A stretch of 64,000 nt of DNA from assembly GCF_019645875.1 (NCBI RefSeq), contig NZ_CP081000.1, positions 930,001 through 994,000 on the forward strand. Reading direction: 5' to 3'. The notes beneath the pieces are model-generated. The model was not told the DNA's origin. It saw only the letters and a program-made list of their open reading frames with translations, and made no database searches. A program made the position numbers and the translations under genes. This DNA comes from Mycolicibacterium senegalense. Lineage in GTDB: Bacteria; Actinomycetota; Actinomycetes; Mycobacteriales; Mycobacteriaceae. Shown piece by piece: positions 58,897-64,000 of the stretch; the stretch's first letter is position 1, and each line of letters begins with the position of its first letter.

Positions 58897-58906
58897 CCGA
58901 TCCGCG

Positions 58907-60901
58907 CTAGGAACCCAGCGTCTGCCACAAGAACTCGTAGGTCAGCGCCGCTTTGAACGCCGCCTGCTTGTTGTCGGCCGCACCGCCATGGCCGCCTTCG
59001 ATGTTCTCGTAGTACAGCACCCGGTGCCCGGCCGCCTCCAACGCCGCGGTCATCTTACGGGCGTGGCCGGGGTGCACCCGATCATCGCGCGTCGAGGTGG
59101 TGATCAGGATCGGTGGGTACTTCGCGGTAGCCGAAATATTTTGGTACGGAGAATATTTCGACATGAACTCCCAGTCGGCCGGATCGTCGGGATTGCCGTA
59201 CTCGGCCACCCAGGACGCGCCCGCGAGCAGCAGGTGGAAACGCTTCATGTCCAGTAGCGGCACACTGCACACCAGCGCCCCGAACAGGTCCGGGTAGTGC
59301 GTCAGCATGACACCCATCAGCAGCCCGCCGTTACTGCCGCCGGACGCGCCGAGCTGCTCGACCGTGGTGATGCCGCGGTGCACCAGATCGGCCGCGACCG
59401 CGGCGAAATCCTCGTACACCAGATGGCGGTTCTCCCGCATCGCCTGCTTGTGCCAGACCGGGCCGTACTCGCCGCCACCGCGGATGTTGGCCTGCACGTA
59501 GGTGCCGCCGCGGGCCAGCCAGGCCCGCCCGGCGCCGCCGAGGTAGCCGGGAGTCAACGAGTTCTGGAATCCGCCATAGCCGTAGAGGTGGGTGGGGCTC
59601 GGTTCGTCACGGCGACCGACCACGAAATACGGGACCTTGGTGCCGTCCTTGGACGTGGCGAAGAACTGCTCGACGCGGATGCCGTCGGCGTCGTAGAACG
59701 CCGGTGCCGACTTGATCTCCACCAGCGGGCCGCCGGCGGTGCCGTACAGCAGCCGCGACGGGGTGGTGAATCCGCTTGAGTTGTAGAAGACCTCGTCACC
59801 TTCGTGATCGACGTCGACGACGATGGTGTCCGTCGCCGGCGGGATGTCCGGTGCGTCGGTGTGTTCCCAGGTCCCTGGAGTGACGATCTCGACGTGGCTG
59901 GCGACGTCGCGCAGGGTGACGAGGATCAGCTTTTCCTTCGTCCACTGCACACTCGACAGGCTGCTGTGCTCGTCGGGCTCGTAGATCATCGCGAGATCGG
60001 CGGTGCCGGAAAGGAAATCGTCGAACCTGGTGCCCAGCAGCGCGCCGGCCGGGTAAGTGACATCGCCCACCTGCCAGTCGGTGCGCAGTGAGATCAGCAG
60101 CCACTCGCGATGCAGCGACAACGACGAGTCGGTCGGCACCTTGAGTTCGATCAGCTCGCCGTCGCGCACCTCGTAGCGGATGCGGTTGTAGAAGTCGGTG
60201 TAGCGGCCCAACCGGGTGTGCTCGAAGCCCGGGGTCCGGTCGATCGACGCGATCACCCGGACATCGGTCGGCTCCGCCTCGAACACGGTTTCGGCCTCGG
60301 CCAGCGGCCGGCCACGGTGCCATCGCTTGGCGATCCGCGGATAGCCGGACTCGGTCATCGAACCTTCACCGAAGTCCGTGCACACCAGCAGGGTGTCCTC
60401 GTCCTCCCAGGACACCGACGACTTGGCTTCGGGCAACTCGAACCCGCCGGGAACGAATTCCCGTGTCCGCATGTCGAACTCGCGCACCACGGTGGCGTCG
60501 GCGCCGCCGCGGGACAGGCTGATCATGGCGAGTGTGTGATCGGGCTCGATCACCTCGGGCCCGGACCACACCCAGTTCTCGCCCTCGACGCGGGCCAGCT
60601 CGTCGAGATCCAGGATCACGTCCCAGTCCGGATCGTCGGTGCGGTAGCTCTCCAGCGTGGTGCGCCGCCACAGGCCGCGCGGGTTCGCCTCGTCGCGCCA
60701 GAAGTTGTACAGATATTCACCGCGCCGCCCCGGATACGGGATCCGTGCATCGGTGTCGAGAATCTCCAACACCTCCGAGCGGATCGCCTCGAAACGATCA
60801 CCACCCAACTCGGCGACCGTCGGCTCGTTGTGCGCCCGCACCCACGCCAACGCGTCGTCGCCGGTGATGTCCTCGAGCCACAGGTAAGGGTCCTTCGCCA
60901 C
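58907..60901 (-). CDS. Prolyl oligopeptidase family serine peptidase
   Basis: A 664-residue S9A-like peptidase (Rv0457c type). The N-terminus D-P-Y-L-W-L-E-D is a family hallmark, a beta-propeller follows (about 60-380), and the C-terminal hydrolase domain has the nucleophile G-A-S-G-G-S523-N-G-G, an Asp in D-D-R-V-H-P, and the His in E-G-G-H-G-G. It degrades small peptides in the cytosol (no signal). The GTG 60901 was chosen because TAACAA on the minus strand ends seven bases upstream; GTG 60907 is possible. It is divergent from the DUF779 gene and converges with the permease operon. Confidence 0.92.
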   Translation of the reverse strand: MAKDPYLWLEDITGDDALAWVRAHNEPTVAELGGDRFEAIRSEVLEILDTDARIPYPGRRGEYLYNFWRDEANPRGLWRRTTLESYRTDDPDWDVILDLDELARVEGENWVWSGPEVIEPDHTLAMISLSRGGADATVVREFDMRTREFVPGGFELPEAKSSVSWEDEDTLLVCTDFGEGSMTESGYPRIAKRWHRGRPLAEAETVFEAEPTDVRVIASIDRTPGFEHTRLGRYTDFYNRIRYEVRDGELIELKVPTDSSLSLHREWLLISLRTDWQVGDVTYPAGALLGTRFDDFLSGTADLAMIYEPDEHSSLSSVQWTKEKLILVTLRDVASHVEIVTPGTWEHTDAPDIPPATDTIVVDVDHEGDEVFYNSSGFTTPSRLLYGTAGGPLVEIKSAPAFYDADGIRVEQFFATSKDGTKVPYFVVGRRDEPSPTHLYGYGGFQNSLTPGYLGGAGRAWLARGGTYVQANIRGGGEYGPVWHKQAMRENRHLVYEDFAAVAADLVHRGITTVEQLGASGGSNGGLLMGVMLTHYPDLFGALVCSVPLLDMKRFHLLLAGASWVAEYGNPDDPADWEFMSKYSPYQNISATAKYPPILITTSTRDDRVHPGHARKMTAALEAAGHRVLYYENIEGGHGGAADNKQAAFKAALTYEFLWQTLGS

Positions 60902-60970
60902 ACCCACATTGTTACCGCGCGCGTAGTGTGAGCCGGACAACACCACTGTCGAGGAGAAGCGAGGGACGGC

Positions 60971-61492
60971 ATGGGCCAGGCACCGGCGCGGGCCCTGATC
61001 ACCGCGGCCGCCGCCGAACTGCTGGGGCGGCTCCAGGAACGCCACGGGGCACTGATGTTCCACCAGTCCGGCGGCTGCTGCGACGGGTCGTCGCCGATGT
61101 GTTATCCCGACGGCGACTTCATCGTCGGCGACCGCGACATCCTGCTCGCGATCCTCGACGTGGGCGGTGCGGACGCGAGGAGCAAAGGGACCTTCGGCGT
61201 TCCGGTGTGGATCTCCGGCCCGCAGTTCGAGGCGTGGAAGCACACCCAGTTGGTGATCGACGTCGTGCCCGGCCGCGGCGGTGGGTTCAGCCTGGAAGCA
61301 CCCGAGGGCATGCGGTTTCTGTCGAGGGGCCGGGCCTTCACCGACGACGAGAACGCGCTACTCGCCGAGCAATCACCGGTGACCGGAGCCCAGTACAGCG
61401 CCGGAGCCCGCCCTGCCGACACCGGCAGCCACATCGTCGACGAAGCCGCCGACGCCTGCCCGATCCCCGGGGGACGCGCCGCGCGGATGTAG
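60971..61492 (+). CDS. DUF779 family protein (Rv0459 type)
   Basis: A 173-residue protein with the DUF779 signature Q-S-G-G-C-C-D-G-S-S-P-M-C-Y-P (about 33-47), three closely placed cysteines and a conserved Asp, plausibly metal binding. In M. tuberculosis and many actinobacteria it sits directly after an acetaldehyde-type aldehyde dehydrogenase; here that gene is missing and the divergent neighbour is the prolyl oligopeptidase. A TAGTGT -10 box (60924-60929) and GAGGAG ribosome site precede the ATG. The function is unknown. Confidence 0.9.
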   Translation: MGQAPARALITAAAAELLGRLQERHGALMFHQSGGCCDGSSPMCYPDGDFIVGDRDILLAILDVGGADARSKGTFGVPVWISGPQFEAWKHTQLVIDVVPGRGGGFSLEAPEGMRFLSRGRAFTDDENALLAEQSPVTGAQYSAGARPADTGSHIVDEAADACPIPGGRAARM

Positions 61493-61527
61493 CGGGCGCT
61501 GACTCACCGCGGCGTTATCGTCGAAGA

Positions 61528-61806
61528 GTGATTCCGCTGCCACGGGCGTGGCTGCTGACCAGCGCGATGTTGGTCGGCGTAGCGGTGGGGCTGCTGGCAG
61601 GCATCGCCATGACCCTGCTGGTCACGTTCGCCGTCCGGCCCGATGTGGTGATCGCCCTCGTCCTCGGTGTGCCCGGTGTGCTCGGCATTCTGATGGTCCT
61701 GGTGTCAGGCCGGCGATGGGTCACCACGCTCGGTTCATGTGTCCTGGGCGTCGCGCCCGGTTGGTTCGGCGCGCTGGCGATCATCCAGGTGGCATCCCAT
61801 GGCTGA
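61528..61806 (+). CDS. Small membrane protein (Rv0460-like)
   Basis: A 92-residue, very hydrophobic protein with three predicted helices (about 5-32, 36-58, 66-88). GTG start six bases after a TATCGT box (61516-61521). It overlaps the next gene by eight bases. It occupies the Rv0460 position between DUF779 and the Rv0461-like protein. Confidence 0.75.
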   Translation: MIPLPRAWLLTSAMLVGVAVGLLAGIAMTLLVTFAVRPDVVIALVLGVPGVLGILMVLVSGRRWVTTLGSCVLGVAPGWFGALAIIQVASHG

Positions 61807-62293
61807 GGATCTCGACACGTCCACCGCCGACTTCACCCCGCTGTTCGACACCGGCGAGAACGAGGTCATCGAAGACAAATCGTCGTCGCCCGTGCCTTCC
61901 GCCGAAGACATGACACCGGACGAGACGGTCGCCGACGACGCACCCTCGGCTCCGCTGCCCGCCCCGGCACCGTCGATCGTGGTGGAAGGGTCCTATCTAT
62001 CGGTCAAGTGGTGGACTTTCGTGGGCGTGCTGGCGGGGGTGTGGTTCGTCTCCGCGGCGGCGGGAGCCGGCCTCTACTACTACTGGTACCAGTCGGCCGA
62101 CAAAACCTGGCCGGTGTTCGCCGTGCTCGCCTACACCGTCGTCACCACCGTCGGCGCCCTGGTGGCGTCGACCGCCCAGCGCAAACCCCTGGTATCGGGC
62201 CTGGCCATCGCCCTGATGTCGGCGCCGCTGGCCGCACTGGCCGCGGCGGCGGTGTTCTACGGCGCCTACGTGTTCGGCTGGATCGCCCGGTAG
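61799..62293 (+). CDS. Membrane protein with acidic N-terminus (Rv0461-like)
   Basis: A 164-residue protein: about 65 N-terminal residues are acidic/Pro-Ser rich (D-L-D-T-S-T-A-D-F-T-P-L-F-D-T-G-E-N-E), followed by a Tyr-rich helix pair (W-W-T-F-V-G-V-L-A-G-V-W-F, Y-Y-Y-W-Y) and two further hydrophobic helices. It is the third of a small chain leading to lpd, matching the M. tuberculosis order. The function is unknown. Confidence 0.82.
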   Translation: MAEDLDTSTADFTPLFDTGENEVIEDKSSSPVPSAEDMTPDETVADDAPSAPLPAPAPSIVVEGSYLSVKWWTFVGVLAGVWFVSAAAGAGLYYYWYQSADKTWPVFAVLAYTVVTTVGALVASTAQRKPLVSGLAIALMSAPLAALAAAAVFYGAYVFGWIAR

Positions 62294-62311
62294 CACCATT
62301 GCGCCGCCCAT

Positions 62312-62317
62312 TAGGGT
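62312..62317 (+). promoter_or_regulatory. -10 box TAGGGT of lpd
   Basis: TAGGGT ends six bases before the GTG at 62324, predicting a leaderless lpd transcript starting at the start codon. Confidence 0.55.
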
Positions 62318-62323
62318 GGGGTC

Positions 62324-63718
62324 GTGACCCACTTTGACGTCGTCGTTCTCGGAGCTGGTCCCGGTGGATACGTCGCGGCCATTCGTGCCGCCCAACTGGG
62401 GCTGAACACCGCAATTGTCGAACCCAAATACTGGGGCGGCGTGTGCCTCAATGTCGGGTGCATCCCGTCCAAGGCGCTGCTGCGCAACGCGGAGATCGCG
62501 CACATCTTCAACAAGGAAGCCAAGACCTTCGGGATCAGCGGCGAGGCCACGTTCGACTACGGGGCCGCCTTCGACCGCAGCCGCAAGGTCGCCGACGGCC
62601 GCGTGGCCGGTGTGCACTTCCTGATGAAGAAGAACAAGATCACCGAGGTTCACGGCTACGGCACCTTCACCGGGCCCAAGTCGATGTCGGTGAAATTGAA
62701 TGAGGGCGGGACCGAAGAGCTCACCTTCGACAACGTCATCATCGCCACCGGCTCGTCGACGCGTCTGGTGCCGGGCACCTCGCTGTCCGACAACGTCGTC
62801 ACCTACGAGACCCAGATTCTCTCGCGTGAGCTGCCGGGTTCGATCATCATCGCCGGCGCCGGGGCGATCGGCATGGAGTTCGCCTACGTCCTGAAGAACT
62901 ACGGAGTCGACGTCACCATCGTCGAGTTCCTGCCGCGCGCCCTGCCCAACGAAGACGCCGAGGTCTCCAAGGAGATCGAGAAGCAGTACAAGAAGCTGGG
63001 CGTGAAGATCCTCACCGGCACCAAGGTCGAGGCAATTGCCGACGACGGTTCCAGCGTGAAGGTCACCGTGAGCAAGGACGGCAAGACCGAGGAGCTCAAG
63101 GCCGACAAGGTGCTGCAGGCCATCGGCTTCGCCCCCAACGTCGAAGGCTTCGGTCTGGAGGCGGCCGGCGTGGCGCTGACCGATCGCGGAGCCATCGCCA
63201 TCGACGACTACATGCGGACCAACGTGCCGGGCATCTACGCGATCGGCGATGTCACCAGCAAGCTGCAGCTGGCGCACGTCGCCGAGGCGCAAGGTGTGGT
63301 CGCGGCCGAAACCATCGGCGGCGCAGAGACTCTCGCGCTCGGTGACTACCGGATGATGCCGCGCGCCACGTTCTGCCAGCCGCAGGTGGCCAGCTTCGGC
63401 CTCACCGAGGAGCAGGCCAAGGCCGAGGGTTACGACGTCGTCGTCGCCAAGTTCCCGTTCACCGCCAACGGCAAGGCCCACGGCCTGGCCGATCCGACCG
63501 GTTTCGTGAAGCTCATCGCCGACAAGAAGCACCTCGAACTGATCGGCGGGCACCTGATCGGGCCCGACGTCTCCGAGTTGCTGCCGGAGCTGACGCTGGC
63601 CCAGAAGTGGGACCTGACCGCCAACGAGCTGGCCCGCAACGTGCACACCCACCCGACCCTGTCGGAGGCGCTGCAGGAGTGCTTCCACGGGCTGACCGGC
63701 CACATGATCAACTTTTGA
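62324..63718 (+). CDS. lpd: Dihydrolipoamide dehydrogenase
   Basis: A 464-residue flavoprotein, E3 of pyruvate and related dehydrogenase complexes and part of the mycobacterial peroxynitrite reductase. FAD motif G10-A-G-P-G-G, redox disulfide C41-L-N-V-G-C46, second dinucleotide motif G-A-G-A-I-G-M-E-F (about 182-190), and the C-terminal catalytic H443 in H-P-T-L-S-E are all intact. It matches Rv0462. The next gene overlaps its stop codon by four bases. Confidence 0.97.
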   Translation: MTHFDVVVLGAGPGGYVAAIRAAQLGLNTAIVEPKYWGGVCLNVGCIPSKALLRNAEIAHIFNKEAKTFGISGEATFDYGAAFDRSRKVADGRVAGVHFLMKKNKITEVHGYGTFTGPKSMSVKLNEGGTEELTFDNVIIATGSSTRLVPGTSLSDNVVTYETQILSRELPGSIIIAGAGAIGMEFAYVLKNYGVDVTIVEFLPRALPNEDAEVSKEIEKQYKKLGVKILTGTKVEAIADDGSSVKVTVSKDGKTEELKADKVLQAIGFAPNVEGFGLEAAGVALTDRGAIAIDDYMRTNVPGIYAIGDVTSKLQLAHVAEAQGVVAAETIGGAETLALGDYRMMPRATFCQPQVASFGLTEEQAKAEGYDVVVAKFPFTANGKAHGLADPTGFVKLIADKKHLELIGGHLIGPDVSELLPELTLAQKWDLTANELARNVHTHPTLSEALQECFHGLTGHMINF

Positions 63719-63984
63719 GAAACGAAATCGTCGCCGGTATCGGCGGATTGGTGGCCGGCCACATCCTGTGGCTGGCTGCCATCACATTGGCGACCGAGGG
63801 CTCCCGGGTGAACATCTGGGTGCTCTTGGTGGCCGCACTTTCGCTCATCGGCGGAGCGGCCGGCGGTTACTTCGGCTGGCGGAAGTACCAGCAGAAATCC
63901 CGGACCTGGGCGGCATTCCTGTGGATGCTGCCGCTGTCGCCGGTGGTGTTCTCACTGGTGCTGCTGGGTGTCACCTACCTGTAG
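63715..63984 (+). CDS. Small membrane protein (Rv0463-like)
   Basis: An 89-residue protein with three predicted membrane helices and a conserved G-G-Y-F-G-W-R-K-Y segment between the second and third. The TTG start at 63715 overlaps the lpd stop (TTGA), so it is coupled to lpd, as Rv0463 is in M. tuberculosis. The function is unknown. Confidence 0.8.
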   Translation: MRNEIVAGIGGLVAGHILWLAAITLATEGSRVNIWVLLVAALSLIGGAAGGYFGWRKYQQKSRTWAAFLWMLPLSPVVFSLVLLGVTYL

Positions 63985-64000
63985 ACGTGTGATTTGGGTG

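Overview
The window looks like chromosomal DNA of a mycobacterium, most likely an environmental or rapid-growing (Mycolicibacterium-type) species. The evidence is the very high GC content, a groEL2 gene preceded by two CIRCE operators, an F420-type luciferase-like oxidoreductase, ESX-secretion (EspA/EspC-like) proteins, a PGRS-type glycine-rich protein, and many genes whose start codon lies only 6-8 bases after a TANNNT -10 box, the typical leaderless arrangement of mycobacteria. No tRNA, rRNA, CRISPR array, transposase or phage gene was seen.

Layout. 1-3220: a partial gene, a TetR regulator, a minus-strand EspA-like/EspC-like pair behind a membrane protein, and an SRPBCC protein. 3545-9474 (minus): a conserved core matching the M. 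tuberculosis Rv0435c-Rv0439c order (tandem AAA ATPase, pssA, psd, moeA, SDR). In M. tuberculosis groEL2 follows directly; here about 21 kb separates them. 9539-30062 holds that extra material: a HAD lipoprotein, two bacterial-PH membrane proteins, a HAD-IIA phosphatase, a secreted DUF1214 protein, a DEAD/DEAH helicase, a second copy of the SDR with its own TetR regulator, a sulfotransferase, a 2469-residue PGRS-like protein without a PE domain, an LLM oxidoreductase and a Tat-type polysaccharide deacetylase. 30261-32125: CIRCE x2, groEL2 and its terminator. 32295-39130: a tight seven-gene MoxR/DUF58/VWA membrane operon ending in a Gly/Gln-rich protein. 39149-46361: small metabolic genes, an amidohydrolase/AhpD-like pair, a Ser/Thr kinase with an Mce-associated-like partner, DinB and PAP2 proteins. 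46739-52071: an exported duplicated-domain protein, aldehyde dehydrogenase, a secreted protein, PPK2 and a membrane protein. 52098-58896: an Lrp regulator beside a fused indolepyruvate ferredoxin oxidoreductase, a Leu/Phe/Val-type dehydrogenase and an APC permease, which reads as an amino-acid catabolic unit. 58907-63984: the conserved Rv0457c, Rv0459-Rv0463-like block (prolyl oligopeptidase, DUF779, two membrane proteins, lpd, membrane protein), lacking an Rv0458-like aldehyde dehydrogenase.

The most unusual signal is a roughly 205-215 bp upstream element shared, block by block and with nearly the same spacing, by two unrelated exported-protein genes 19 kb apart: the PGRS-like gene (element at 27791-27994, minus) and the exported protein at 46739 (element at 46523-46736, plus). 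It looks like a common regulatory leader. Function and expression statements are inferences from sequence alone.
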